64,000 bases of DNA, from contig JAZRVO010000014.1 of NCBI GenBank assembly GCA_045599185.1, forward strand, positions 25,495 to 89,494. The letters run 5' to 3'. The translations under genes were made by a program, and so were the position numbers. Positions 24,601-34,330 of the stretch are shown here, piece by piece. Below the pieces are notes generated by a model. The model worked only from the letters and a program-made list of their open reading frames with translations, made no database searches and had not been told where the DNA came from. The DNA comes from UBA1240 sp045599185 (GTDB lineage Bacteria; Spirochaetota; Spirochaetia; Treponematales; Treponemataceae). The number at the start of each line of letters is the position of its first letter. Within the stretch, counting starts at the first letter, position 1.

Positions 24601-25530
24601 ATGGATAAGCAGATTATTATAAAATGTGGTGAAAACTGGTTTGAATTTTCCAAAAGCAAAACCGGACAGCTTGATTATGAAGGAAAAATTGAAAATTATT
24701 CGCTGCCGGAAACTGATGAATATCAGGAAATTGAATCGAGCACTTATTTTTCACCCAGCTGGTACACCTATATTCAGGACAGTTTGAACAATAACCCTCA
24801 AATATATGTTGCCGAAGATGTTGATATTTCTGATAAAGACATTTACAGCTTTTTGCTGCATATCGGGGCAATTCTTTCGGCAATTGAAGCAAAGGATTCT
24901 CTTTTGGCCGGTGAACTTTATCTTCGCAGGCAGTCTGTTTTTGAAAAATTTGCACCGCTTGTTCAATATATTATGGAACCTTTGTGTGTTGAAATTTTAT
25001 TTTCGCTTTCTTTTGGAAAAATGCAGAATGTTGAACCTGAAACAATTCCGTTAATTTTCAATTCTGCCAAAAAGAAGCTTGATTACAAACCGGAAAAAGA
25101 AACTTTGGAGCAGGCTTTTATTCGCTATATTAAGGAAAATAAAGTAACTTTAACAATGCCTTTGGTTGGAACGAGTTTTTATCATTGGGATTCTGCGCCG
25201 GAAGTTCTTGAAAAACTTACAGACAATTTGAATTGCGAAGATTTGCTTGGAGCAGCTGAAAAAATCAGAAAAGCGAAGCATGATTTTTACACTTCACTTA
25301 AAGCTTCCGTTCAGGCAGAACCATACAATCAGTTTGATAAAAACGCAATTATGGTTTGCATTGAAAATATCGAAGCAAAAATTTCCGGCAATCCCGGACT
25401 TGAAAAAGCAGGTCATATCCGGGCGCTGGCTGCAAAAGTAATCCGCGAAGCAAAAGAAGAAAAAATGAGCTACAAGGGCAAACTTTGCAGAATCAGCTAC
25501 AGAGACACAGTTGTTCAGATGACAATTTAG
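24601..25530 (+). CDS. HIRAN-domain-like protein
   Basis: A 309-aa protein. The C-terminal part reads LVGTSFYHWD (about 184-193), AEPYNQFDKNAIMVCIEN and AGHIRALAAKVI, which fits the HIRAN pattern (GTSF, EPxNPYDxNAIxV, GYIPRxxA). HIRAN domains bind DNA ends in SNF2-type helicases and occur alone in bacteria. The N-terminal 170 residues are unassigned. A strong ribosome site (GGGAGG) precedes the ATG. It shares its upstream element with the RNase III-type gene, so the two should be expressed together. Confidence 0.6.
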   Translation: MDKQIIIKCGENWFEFSKSKTGQLDYEGKIENYSLPETDEYQEIESSTYFSPSWYTYIQDSLNNNPQIYVAEDVDISDKDIYSFLLHIGAILSAIEAKDSLLAGELYLRRQSVFEKFAPLVQYIMEPLCVEILFSLSFGKMQNVEPETIPLIFNSAKKKLDYKPEKETLEQAFIRYIKENKVTLTMPLVGTSFYHWDSAPEVLEKLTDNLNCEDLLGAAEKIRKAKHDFYTSLKASVQAEPYNQFDKNAIMVCIENIEAKISGNPGLEKAGHIRALAAKVIREAKEEKMSYKGKLCRISYRDTVVQMTI

Positions 25531-25772
25531 AAAAACGGTGAGGGCAAGGTAAGTTGAGATTTATAGACTTGGCTTCGCCGTAGTTATTAACAGGGGCACA
25601 ATATTATGATTAGTTAATTTATTCTTATAAAAATACTATGTATTCAAACTGATAAATGGATTTTATGCAACTGGAGGAAAATTATCATTGCTTACAGTGT
25701 GGCTGTAAGTTTAATTAACTTCACCGCTACTTAATGCCACCGGAATTATAAATTTTGTGCTAAAATTAAATT

Positions 25773-26756
25773 ATGACAGAAAGAGAAGACAAATTCCGTA
25801 CCCACAGAATCATTCAGATTGATAAATGGATTAGAAGCGGCGCTTATCCTTCGGTTCAGCAGATGGTTGAAGAATACGGCGTTTCGAAACGCACAATTTT
25901 GCGCGACATTGAATTTTTGCGCGACCGCTATAATGCCCCGGTTGAATCAGACCGGGTGAAAAAAGGCTATTTCTATACAGACCCAACATTTATGATTCAG
26001 AATGTTCTGCTTACGGAAGGGGATTTGTTTACGGTTTCTACCTTAATGCCGCTTATGGAACAGTATAAAAATACGCCGCTGGAAGCTTCTTTTAAGAATA
26101 TCATGGTAAAAATTGCCGAAATGCTGCCAGCGCAGGTTTGTGTTGATACCAGTTTTTTGAACGAAGACATAAGTTTTATAAGCGACCCGCTGCCAAAAAT
26201 TGACGAAGAAATATTTAACGCAATTTTTAAGGCGGTAAAAATCCGGCAGGTTCTTACTTTTCAATACCGTAGCGTAAGTTCGCAGGAATATAAGCTAAAA
26301 ACTTTTGACAGTTACCGCGTGCTTTGTCAGAAAGGCAACTGGTATGTTTTCGGTTACGACCACGGTGCAGAAGATTTCAGGGTTTACGCACTTCCCAGAA
26401 TGAAAAACCTTGAATTTACCGGCGAAACTTTCAAAATTCCTAAAGATTTTGATGTTTCAAAATACGTCGATTTGTCTTTCGGCATCTGGAACAACCATGA
26501 AGAGCCGGTGGAATACGAACTTTTGTTCAGTTCTACAATGGCAAACTACATTCTTGAACGAGAATGGCATTCCAGGCAAAAAATGAAGCAAAACAAAGAC
26601 GGTTCGGTTTTGCTGAAATTCAAATCAAACCAGAAACAGCAGGTTTTCAGCTGGGTTCTGGGTTTTGGCAGCGCAGTAACAATTATAAATCCGCCGGAAC
26701 TAAAAAATGCAATGCTGGCAGAAATTGAAAAACTCGCTGAAAAATATAAAGATTAG
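25773..26756 (+). CDS. WYL-domain transcriptional regulator
   Basis: A 327-aa protein. The N-terminal HTH (SVQQMVEEYGVSKRTILRDIEFL, about 26-48) is of the DeoR/YafY type and is followed by a WYL domain (KGNWYVFGYDHGAEDFRVYAL, about 188-208) and a C-terminal WCX-like part ending SWVLGFGSAVTI. WYL regulators bind small ligands or nucleic acid and often lie in accessory and defence clusters. It has the same orientation as the two genes before it, with 242 bp of non-coding sequence between. The 45-bp element was not found before it. Confidence 0.85.
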   Translation: MTEREDKFRTHRIIQIDKWIRSGAYPSVQQMVEEYGVSKRTILRDIEFLRDRYNAPVESDRVKKGYFYTDPTFMIQNVLLTEGDLFTVSTLMPLMEQYKNTPLEASFKNIMVKIAEMLPAQVCVDTSFLNEDISFISDPLPKIDEEIFNAIFKAVKIRQVLTFQYRSVSSQEYKLKTFDSYRVLCQKGNWYVFGYDHGAEDFRVYALPRMKNLEFTGETFKIPKDFDVSKYVDLSFGIWNNHEEPVEYELLFSSTMANYILEREWHSRQKMKQNKDGSVLLKFKSNQKQQVFSWVLGFGSAVTIINPPELKNAMLAEIEKLAEKYKD

Positions 26757-26895
26757 TTTCTGCCAATAAAAATCTTTCTCCAGATTGAAAAATAATATTC
26801 GACGCACCAGTTTTTTTATATAATGCATGGGCGTGTTTTGCCCAAATTTTTGGCGCGACTTGAACAATATTCGCAAAAATCATAAAATTAGTTTT

Positions 26896-29223
26896 ATGAA
26901 CAGACGACTTATTACTTCAGCTTTACCTTATGTAAACAACGTTCCTCATTTGGGAAATTTAATTCAAGTTCTTTCTGCAGATGTATTTGCACGCTATTGC
27001 CGCAGCCGCGGTTACGACACAATGTATGTTTGCGGTACTGACGAATATGGTACTGCAACCGAAACACGTGCCCAGGAAGAGGGCAAAACACCACGGGAAC
27101 TTTGCGATTATTATCATAAAATTCATAAAGAAATTTACGAATGGTTCAACATTGCTTTTGACCATTTTGGCCGTACTTCAACGCCGCAGCAAACAGAAAT
27201 TGTTCAGCAGATGTTTCTTGACGTTGAAAAAAACGGCTTCATAAAAGAAGACACAATTGAACAGCTTTACTGCGAAGAATGCGGACGCTTTCTGGCAGAC
27301 CGTTATGTTCGCGGCGTTTGTCCGCACTGCGGCTATGAAGATGCACGCGGCGACCAGTGCGAACACTGCGGAAAACTTCTGGACCCGACGGATTTGAAAG
27401 AACCGCGCTGTTCAACCTGCGGAAAAACACCAAAAGTAAAATCAACCAAACATTTGTACATCGACTTGCCTGGCATTCAGAGCAAGTATGCGCCTTGGAT
27501 GGAAGAAGCTTCGGAAAAAGGCCAGTGGGCTAAAAACGCCGTTCAGATGACACAGGCCTGGATTCGCGACGGTTTGCACGAACGCGCCATTACACGCGAC
27601 CTGAAATGGGGTATTCCCGTTCCAAAAGCCGGTTACGAAGACAAGGTTTTCTACGTTTGGTTTGATGCACCGATTGGCTATATTTCAATTACAAAAGAAC
27701 TTGCAGACAAAATGGCAGGTACACCAGACGCTTTCGACTGGAAGAGCTGGTGGATTCCTTCTGAAAGCGAAGAAGCCAAAACGAAGCCGCCGGTTGAATT
27801 GTTCCAGTTCATCGGGAAAGACAACATTCCGTTCCATACGGTAATTTTCCCTTCAACTTTGATTGGTTCTGGCAAAGACTGGACAAAGCTTTACCACATG
27901 TCTTCAAGTGAATATTTGAACTACGAAAACGGAAAATTCAGTAAGTCTAAGGGAATTGGTGTTTTTGGCACTGACGCAAAAGAATCTGGAATTCCTGCCG
28001 ATGCATGGCGTTTCTATATTTTTTACAACCGCCCGGAAAAATCTGATACTCAGTTTACATGGAAAGACTTTCAGGAAAAGCTTAACAGCGAGCTGATTGG
28101 TAACCTTGGTAACCTTGTAAACCGCACTTTAACTTTTGTAAGCCGCTACTACGACGGAAAAATTCCTGAAGGAACACCAAACGCCGAAATGTGGCAGCAG
28201 ATTAAGGAACATGAAGCAAAAGCAACAGAACTTTTGGAATGGGCAGAACTGAAAGATGCTTTCCACGAAGCTTTTGAAATTTCTTCAATTGCAAACAAGG
28301 CTTTTCAGGAAGGCGAACCATGGAAAACCCGCAACACGGACCCGGAAAAAGCAGCCAGCCTGATTCGCGATTTGTGCTACGTAATTAAGGACCTGATGAT
28401 TATGGTTCATCCTTACATGCCGCAGTACGCAGAAAAAATTCTGTCTTTCTTTGGAAAAACAGTCGTAAACGGTCACATCGGCGTAGCTTCTGCTGCCGAC
28501 GCCTTGAACTGGAACGATTTGGGCAAAACCGAAGGCCTTGAAAATGTTCTGAAAACAGAAATTATTTTTACCCCGATGGATAATGCAAAAACCGACGCTT
28601 ACCGCGAACGTTATTCCGGCAGCCAGAAAGAACGCAAGGAAGCAGAAAACGCCAAAAATGATAAAGCTGCAAAACCGGCTAAAAAAGAAGAGAAAAAAGA
28701 ACCGGAACCTTTAGCCCCAGAAGCTCAGAAAGCACTTTTCAATGAAAAAATCGTGCTGAAAGTGGCTAAAATTGTTGAAATTTCTCGCCACCCGGATGCT
28801 GAAAAACTTTACGTTGAAAAACTTGATGACGGCACTGGTATTGAACGCGTAATTTGTTCTGGTCTTGTTCCATACTTAAAGGAAGAAGACCTTTTAGGCA
28901 AGCACGTAATTATTGCAGACAACCTGAAACCGCGTAAACTGCGCGGAATTGAAAGCCGCGGTATGCTTCTTGCCGCCGATTACACCGATGCTGAAGGCAA
29001 AGAATGCGTAGAAGTTTTGCAGGCACCTTGGGCACAGCCAGGAACTGTTCTTGTTCTTGACGGCGCAGAAAGTGCTGAAAAACCTGCTTCCATCGATGCC
29101 GACACTTTCTTTGCAGTTCAAATTACTGTAAAAGATTCGGTTGTGGGTGTGCAGGGTACAAAACTTTTGGCCGACGGTAAAGGAATTGCAATGACTAACG
29201 TTAAAAACGCAGAAGTTTGCTAA
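26896..29223 (+). CDS. metG: methionyl-tRNA synthetase
   Basis: Class I synthetase, 775 aa, charging tRNA-Met. SALPYVNNVPHLGN carries the HIGH-like motif (HLGN), KFSKSKG is the KMSKS loop and CEECGRF...CPHC and CEHC...CSTC form two zinc knuckles. The C-terminal 115 residues are the tRNA-binding EMAPII/Trbp111 domain, after a charged linker rich in K, E and A. The start is placed at ATG 26896, which gives the standard N terminus MNRRLITSALPY; an in-frame ATG at 26827 would add 23 atypical residues. No clear ribosome site is visible. Confidence 0.97.
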   Translation: MNRRLITSALPYVNNVPHLGNLIQVLSADVFARYCRSRGYDTMYVCGTDEYGTATETRAQEEGKTPRELCDYYHKIHKEIYEWFNIAFDHFGRTSTPQQTEIVQQMFLDVEKNGFIKEDTIEQLYCEECGRFLADRYVRGVCPHCGYEDARGDQCEHCGKLLDPTDLKEPRCSTCGKTPKVKSTKHLYIDLPGIQSKYAPWMEEASEKGQWAKNAVQMTQAWIRDGLHERAITRDLKWGIPVPKAGYEDKVFYVWFDAPIGYISITKELADKMAGTPDAFDWKSWWIPSESEEAKTKPPVELFQFIGKDNIPFHTVIFPSTLIGSGKDWTKLYHMSSSEYLNYENGKFSKSKGIGVFGTDAKESGIPADAWRFYIFYNRPEKSDTQFTWKDFQEKLNSELIGNLGNLVNRTLTFVSRYYDGKIPEGTPNAEMWQQIKEHEAKATELLEWAELKDAFHEAFEISSIANKAFQEGEPWKTRNTDPEKAASLIRDLCYVIKDLMIMVHPYMPQYAEKILSFFGKTVVNGHIGVASAADALNWNDLGKTEGLENVLKTEIIFTPMDNAKTDAYRERYSGSQKERKEAENAKNDKAAKPAKKEEKKEPEPLAPEAQKALFNEKIVLKVAKIVEISRHPDAEKLYVEKLDDGTGIERVICSGLVPYLKEEDLLGKHVIIADNLKPRKLRGIESRGMLLAADYTDAEGKECVEVLQAPWAQPGTVLVLDGAESAEKPASIDADTFFAVQITVKDSVVGVQGTKLLADGKGIAMTNVKNAEVC

Positions 29224-29245
29224 CAATTGAATTATTGATGAAAAT

Positions 29246-29296
29246 CGGGCACTTTTTTTCAGCAAAAAAAGCGAAGAAAAAGTGTCCGTTTTTTTT
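29246..29296 (+). terminator. intrinsic terminator after metG
   Basis: CGGGCACTTTTT pairs with AAAAAGTGTCCG (one G-U pair) and is followed by eight T. Confidence 0.85.
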
Positions 29297-29322
29297 GAAT
29301 TTTAGACTTTTTGGAGATTTAA

Positions 29323-30513
29323 ATGTTTGAACTTAATATAAAACCCGTTGAAAACTGGCAAACAGACACAATTAAAAATCCTCATTTTCTGCAAAGCAAT
29401 TTTTGGGCTGGTTTTAAGTCAAACCACGGCTGGAAATCTTATAAATTTGAAGTTTGCCTGCAAAACAGCAAGTTTTTTACCAATGGAATTTATCCGCTGC
29501 AGGTTCTAGTAAGATCAATTAAAGGGCTTTTTAACGTGGCTTACGTGCCCCTTGCCCTGTATTTAACGGAAAACGGCAAAGACGGGCAGGGCAAGCTGGA
29601 TATTTTTACCGCGCCCAAAACAGAAGAAAACGGTGAAAATAACATCGCATCCGATATTTACGAAGAAAAAATCGAAGAATATTTATCGATAGTACAAAAA
29701 AGTGCACAATTAGTAAAAAATAACATACCACACAAAACAATTTTTATACGCTTTGATCCACCATTACGATATTTTGAACCTTTGCAGAAACAGCAGTTTA
29801 CAAAACTTTGTAAAAAAGCCGGCTTCAAGAAGCCCGTTTCCGACATTCAGCCGCCGGACACGGTAATATTAAACCTTAGCCCGGATACAGAAACATTGCT
29901 TGCCAGCATGAAAAACAAATGGCGGTATAACATTCGGCTGGCACAGAAAAAGGGCGTAGAAGTTAACCACTTTGATGCAGAAGCAATTGACGATTTTTAC
30001 AAGCTTTATATCGAAACTTCCAAACGCGACGGAATTGCATTGCATTCAAAAAATTACTACAAAGATTTGTTTGAATGCGCACAAAACGCAAGCACTGCCA
30101 GTGCAGAAAAACCGCTTGTTTCGCTTTACATAGCAAGTTTTGAAGGCGAAAACCTTGCAGCAATAATTACGCTTTTTACCCAAAATCAGGCTGTTTACCT
30201 TTACGGTGCATCTTCAAACAGTCACCGCAACTTAATGCCTGCCTACCTTTTGCAGTGGCAGGCCATTCAGGATGCAAAAAACCACGGCTGCCAGAACTAC
30301 GACTTTTACGGCATACCGCCAACGGACGACGAAAACCACCCGATGCACGGTTTATATCGTTTCAAAACTGGTTTTGGCGGCGAAATTGTTCACCGTACTG
30401 GCAGCATAGATGTCAGCCTTTCGCCGATGTACGTGCCTTACGCAGTGGCTGAAAAACTAAGATTAATTTGGTTTAAAAAAATTAAAAAGCTTTTTGTTAA
30501 AAAGAAAGAATAG
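29323..30513 (+). CDS. FemAB-family peptidoglycan bridge aminoacyltransferase
   Basis: A 396-aa protein of the FemX/MurM family, which adds amino acids from aminoacyl-tRNA to lipid-linked peptidoglycan. FLQSNFWAGFKSNHGWKSY is the N-terminal signature, MKNKWRYNIRLAQKKGVEV marks the second GNAT domain and GLYRFKTGFGGEIVHRTGSID is typical of the C terminus. It lies just after metG and before a hydrolase. The amino acid added is not determined by the sequence. Confidence 0.85.
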   Translation: MFELNIKPVENWQTDTIKNPHFLQSNFWAGFKSNHGWKSYKFEVCLQNSKFFTNGIYPLQVLVRSIKGLFNVAYVPLALYLTENGKDGQGKLDIFTAPKTEENGENNIASDIYEEKIEEYLSIVQKSAQLVKNNIPHKTIFIRFDPPLRYFEPLQKQQFTKLCKKAGFKKPVSDIQPPDTVILNLSPDTETLLASMKNKWRYNIRLAQKKGVEVNHFDAEAIDDFYKLYIETSKRDGIALHSKNYYKDLFECAQNASTASAEKPLVSLYIASFEGENLAAIITLFTQNQAVYLYGASSNSHRNLMPAYLLQWQAIQDAKNHGCQNYDFYGIPPTDDENHPMHGLYRFKTGFGGEIVHRTGSIDVSLSPMYVPYAVAEKLRLIWFKKIKKLFVKKKE

Positions 30514-30538
30514 AAAATTTGTTTGAATCCATAAGCAG

Positions 30539-30602
30539 AAAGTCTCTGAAAATTCATTTTGATAATTTGAGTTTTTGGAGACTTTGGATATTTTTGTTTT
30601 TA
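30539..30602 (+). terminator. possible terminator after the FemAB gene
   Basis: AAAGTCTC (30539-30546) and GAGACTTT (30578-30585) are exact 8-bp arms around a long AT-rich loop. A T-rich tract follows. The loop makes the call weak. Confidence 0.4.
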
Positions 30603-30684
30603 TTTAAGCATTTTTCTTTCTATATAATGCTTTTTGATGATTAAAGCAGTTGACATATTAAGGATATTATTTTAAATTTTCAAA

Positions 30685-31467
30685 ATGAGTACCAAGCTTC
30701 TTATCATTGACCCGCAAAACGACTTTTGTTTGCCTTCTGCGTCTCTTTATGTGCCGGGTGCAGACCAGGATGCAAAACGTATTGCGGCTTTTATTTCAAA
30801 ACATTCATCAGAAATTGATTCTATTCATATAACTTTAGATTCACACCCTAATTTTCATATTGCACACCCGATTTTTTGGGTTAACAAAAAGGGCAACAAC
30901 CCGCCGCCGTATACCGTAATAACCTACGAAACTTTTGCGGCAGGAATTTGGATGCCGGTTTTAAGTGAATTAAAGCAGCGCACTGAAGAATACATAATGG
31001 AGCTTGAAACCAAAGGCCACTACAATCTCATTATCTGGCCGCCGCACTGCTTAACGGCAAGTCCTGGGGCTTGTGTGGTAGATTCAATTGCACACGCCGC
31101 CGCCAACTGGGAACTTGAAACACCGGGAAGAATTGTAAATTACGTTACTAAAACTTCAAACCCGTTTACGGAACATTACAGCGCCGTACAGGCAGAAGTG
31201 CCGGATAAAAATGACCCGACAACTCGAACTAATTTTGCCTTTATTGACAGCCTGAAAGACGCTGACACCATTTACATTTGCGGAGAAGCTTTAAGCCACT
31301 GCCTTTCCAACACGGTACGCGACCTTATTGCCTACATTCCGCCAGAAAAAATTACGATTCTTACCGATTGTACCAGCGACGTAGAAGGTTACGAAAAACT
31401 GGGCGACGATATTTTGAGAGATTTTAAGTTGCAGGGAATAAAAACTGCAATAAGCACTGAAATTTAA
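30685..31467 (+). CDS. isochorismatase-like cysteine hydrolase (nicotinamidase type)
   Basis: A 260-aa enzyme of the isochorismatase superfamily. LLIIDPQNDFC holds the catalytic aspartate (D9), and CGEALSHCLSNTVRDL the nucleophilic cysteine. VTKTSNPFTEHYSAV supplies the lysine and the metal-side residues seen in nicotinamidases. WPPHC is a shared motif. It most likely deamidates nicotinamide in NAD salvage, although the family also contains other amidohydrolases. It has its own transcription unit between hairpins. Confidence 0.8.
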   Translation: MSTKLLIIDPQNDFCLPSASLYVPGADQDAKRIAAFISKHSSEIDSIHITLDSHPNFHIAHPIFWVNKKGNNPPPYTVITYETFAAGIWMPVLSELKQRTEEYIMELETKGHYNLIIWPPHCLTASPGACVVDSIAHAAANWELETPGRIVNYVTKTSNPFTEHYSAVQAEVPDKNDPTTRTNFAFIDSLKDADTIYICGEALSHCLSNTVRDLIAYIPPEKITILTDCTSDVEGYEKLGDDILRDFKLQGIKTAISTEI

Positions 31468-31546
31468 CATCAGCTAACTTTGGCTGAAAAAAATTCTGCG
31501 CGTTTTGCCTTTTTAACATGGCAAAAACGTTTAATTTCAAAAAGCT

Positions 31547-31580
31547 GGCACTAAATTTCTGTTTAGCGTTTAGTGCCTTT
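31547..31580 (+). terminator. intrinsic terminator between hydrolase and rnz
   Basis: GGCACTAAA (31547-31555) and TTTAGTGCC (31569-31577) form a 9-bp stem followed by TTTC. A second hairpin, with CGTTTTGCC-type arms, lies just upstream (about 31500-31529). Confidence 0.6.
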
Positions 31581-31593
31581 CTTAGGTTAATTT

Positions 31594-32520
31594 ATGAACT
31601 TGGAAGCATTTGTTTTAGGTTGCGGCGGAATGATGCCTTTGCCGTACCGTCACTTAACTTCGGTACTTTTACGCCGCGAAGGCGATCTTTTTCTTTTTGA
31701 CGGCGGAGAAGGCACGCAGGTTTCTCTGCGCCGGCTGAACCTTAAATGGAAAAAAATCAACGCAATTTTTGTTTCGCATACCCACGCAGACCATGTTACC
31801 GGCCTGCCGGGCATTATGATGCTTTCTTCGCAGGTTGACCGTGATGAACCATTGTACATTTACGGGCCGCCAAAAATTGCAGAATATATTGAAACAAGCA
31901 GAAAAGTTCTGGACATGTACATCAATTACGAAGTTATCGTAAAGGAAATTACAGAACCGGGAATCGTTCACGAAGGAAAAGATTTTTACGTTCGTGCATT
32001 TCCTTTGCAGCATACAAAAACCTGCGTGGGCTACACACTGGAAGAATTGCCGCGCCCTGGCGAGTTTAAGCCTGAAAAAGCACGGGAACTTGGCGTGCCG
32101 GTTGGACCGCTGTGGGCAAAACTGCAATCCGGCGAATCGGTACAGGCAAGTGACGGCACAATTGTTACGCCGGATAAGGTTATGGGACCAAGCCGCAGCG
32201 GCCGGAAAGTTAGTTACGTAACGGACACTTTGTATCTGCCTTCTATTGCAAAAGAAGTTCAGGGTTCTGACCTGCTTTTCTGCGAGGGCATGTTTGAAAA
32301 AGCGTTGCAGTCAACCGCGGCAGAAAAAAAACACATGACTGCTGAACAGGCAGCAATTATTGCCCGCGACGCAAAAGTTAAGCAGCTGGCCATGCTTCAT
32401 TACAGCCCGCGCTACACGGACAAAGAGCTGAAGCCGCTTTTGGACGAAGCACAGGCAATTTTTCCAAATACTGTACTTTCAAAAGACCGCATGATTTTTG
32501 ACGTGCCTTACGAAGACTAA
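31594..32520 (+). CDS. rnz: ribonuclease Z (tRNA 3' processing)
   Basis: A 308-aa metallo-beta-lactamase-fold nuclease that removes 3' trailers from tRNA precursors. The zinc motif HTHADH is at 62-67, the start MNLEAFVLGCGGMMPLPYRHL is typical, and SYVTDTLYLPS and MLHYSPRY supply further ligands. The region FKPEKARELGVPVGPLWAKL is the exosite-linked family motif. It ends 27 bp before the ABC ATPase gene, so these may share a transcript. Confidence 0.92.
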   Translation: MNLEAFVLGCGGMMPLPYRHLTSVLLRREGDLFLFDGGEGTQVSLRRLNLKWKKINAIFVSHTHADHVTGLPGIMMLSSQVDRDEPLYIYGPPKIAEYIETSRKVLDMYINYEVIVKEITEPGIVHEGKDFYVRAFPLQHTKTCVGYTLEELPRPGEFKPEKARELGVPVGPLWAKLQSGESVQASDGTIVTPDKVMGPSRSGRKVSYVTDTLYLPSIAKEVQGSDLLFCEGMFEKALQSTAAEKKHMTAEQAAIIARDAKVKQLAMLHYSPRYTDKELKPLLDEAQAIFPNTVLSKDRMIFDVPYED

Positions 32521-32547
32521 AAATTTTTAGCCTGAATTAAAACTTTT

Positions 32548-33276
32548 ATGATTGAACTGGTTGATTTTAGCAAAAATTACGGAAAAACCTGTGCCGTACA
32601 GAATGTTTCGTTTACCGTGCAGAAAGGGCGCATTGCCTGCCTTTTAGGCGTAAACGGTGCAGGAAAAAGTACGATAATCAAGGCAATTTGTGGAATTCAT
32701 TATCCTTCAGGCGGAAAAGTTTTAATTGAAGGCATTTCGGCAGAAGACCAGCCGATTTTGACAAAGCAGAAAATCGGATATGTTGCCGAAAATCCCCAGT
32801 TTTATGATTTTTTTACCGTAGAAGAATTTTTACATTTAATGGCAAGCATAAAAATGCCGGAAATTTCTAAAATTCAGCAAATTGAAAAAGCCGGAAAATG
32901 GGCAGAACGATGCGGGCTGGCGCAGGTTATGCAGAAAAAAATCAAGACACTTTCTAAAGGCTATTGCCAGCGCCTGGCTTTTGCCTGTGCGTTAATAAAC
33001 AATCCGCCGGTTTTGGTTTTAGACGAACCAATCACGGGTTTAGACCCGGTTCAAATTCAGGAAATGCGCACGCTTATCAAAAGCCTTGAAAACGAAAAAA
33101 CAATTCTGTTAAGCACCCACCTTATGCAGGAAGTTGAAGCCCTTTGCACCGACATTTTTATTCTGGCAAACCACAAACTGGCAGCAAGCGGCACAAAAGA
33201 ACAAATTCTATCCCTTACCAAATGCGAAACTTTAGACAAGGCTTTTTTGCAGCTGAACCAAAGCAGCACCCAATGA
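32548..33276 (+). CDS. ABC transporter ATPase, GldA-like
   Basis: A 242-aa ABC ATPase. Walker A is GVNGAGKST (about 37-45), the signature is LSKGYCQRLA, and Walker B is PVLVLDEP followed by ITGLDP. It is the first gene of a set that continues with an ABC-2 permease, a GldG-like protein and a DUF4340 protein, the same composition as the GldAFG and related exporters. The substrate is unknown. A 232-bp gap separates it from the permease. Confidence 0.85.
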   Translation: MIELVDFSKNYGKTCAVQNVSFTVQKGRIACLLGVNGAGKSTIIKAICGIHYPSGGKVLIEGISAEDQPILTKQKIGYVAENPQFYDFFTVEEFLHLMASIKMPEISKIQQIEKAGKWAERCGLAQVMQKKIKTLSKGYCQRLAFACALINNPPVLVLDEPITGLDPVQIQEMRTLIKSLENEKTILLSTHLMQEVEALCTDIFILANHKLAASGTKEQILSLTKCETLDKAFLQLNQSSTQ

Positions 33277-33508
33277 AAAACCGGCACACAATTCAAAAAA
33301 AACGCAAAGCGTTAGCCCAAAACACAAATTAAAAGGCTTGCCAAATTATAAATTTTTAGAAGGAACTTAAAAAATGCGATGGGTTTAGTCTGCAATTGCA
33401 CGGTAAAAAAACGCCATTTTATGAAAAAATTTAGAAAGGCTCTTAATCCATAAAAATAATTCTGCAAAAAAAACAGAAAAGTTATCCGGAAAAAGGATTT
33501 TTGAAAAA

Positions 33509-34330
33509 ATGAAAGACAGCGATAAAACTGAAAAAATGCGAAAAAAGCCTGATTGCATTCAGACCAATGTAGATAATAACAAAAAAACGGCAATTTCACC
33601 CAATTTTCAATTTAAACAGCTTGGTGTTGCACTAAAAAAAGAACTTACGGCTTCGCTGCTATCGCCGGCGGTTTACATTGCAGTTTTGCTTTTTGTTATT
33701 GCCGTTGGCGTAAATTTTTTTATTGCCGGGCAATTTTTTATTGAAGGCAAGGGCACAAGCGATTTGCGCATTTTTTACATTTTTTTTCCATATATTTGCA
33801 TTGTAATCATTCCGGTTTTAACAATGCACTTATGGGCAGCCGAAATTAACGGCCTTGTTTTTTCACTGCCGCTAAGCACAAGCGCCTTAGTTTTTGGCAA
33901 ATGGCTTTGCAGCCTTATCATCTTAGTGCTGTGCCAGATTTTTCTTTTAATTGTGCCAGTATGCGTGAACCGTTTTGGCGCAGTGGACTGGGGACAGATT
34001 TTTACGGCAAATTTTGTAATTCTGTTTTATTTTGCAGCGGTTTGCGCACTTGGGCAGTTTTTTTCGCTGGTAACAAAAAATCAGGTAACCGCCGCAATTT
34101 TATGCACAATCATTCTGGCACTGACAAACTGCGTGCATCTGGTGCCGCTTTATTTTGCAAACGCAAAGGCTATGGCAAAACTTGCAAACACCGTAAGTTT
34201 TGCATGGCACTTTGATGCCGCAAGCAAGGGCATTCTTGACAGCCGGGACATATTTTTTTATTCAATTTGCGCCGCAGCTTTTTTAATTGCAAGCATTTTT
34301 TTTATTGAATGGCGAAAGGAAAAAGCATGA
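33509..34330 (+). CDS. ABC-2 type permease, GldF-like
   Basis: A 273-aa membrane protein with about six helices. It has a hydrophilic N-terminal extension of about 45 residues rich in K, D and N before the first helix (LLSPAVYIAVLLFVIAVGVN). WAAEINGLVFSLPLSTSALVFGKW is the ABC-2 membrane signature region. It ends at TGA overlapping the start of the next gene. The preceding 232 bp hold no gene; they contain AT-rich sequence only. Confidence 0.8.
   Translation: MKDSDKTEKMRKKPDCIQTNVDNNKKTAISPNFQFKQLGVALKKELTASLLSPAVYIAVLLFVIAVGVNFFIAGQFFIEGKGTSDLRIFYIFFPYICIVIIPVLTMHLWAAEINGLVFSLPLSTSALVFGKWLCSLIILVLCQIFLLIVPVCVNRFGAVDWGQIFTANFVILFYFAAVCALGQFFSLVTKNQVTAAILCTIILALTNCVHLVPLYFANAKAMAKLANTVSFAWHFDAASKGILDSRDIFFYSICAAAFLIASIFFIEWRKEKA

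Noticed and set aside
25531..25772. Small RNA gene before the WYL regulator
   Set aside because: Only a 7-bp hairpin (CTTACAG-CTGTAAG, 25691-25709) and a TTCG-loop stem near 25585 were seen. No known RNA family could be recognised.
31518..31700. Short open frame overlapping the start of rnz
   Set aside because: It overlaps the hairpin region and rnz in another frame and has no ribosome site or motif.
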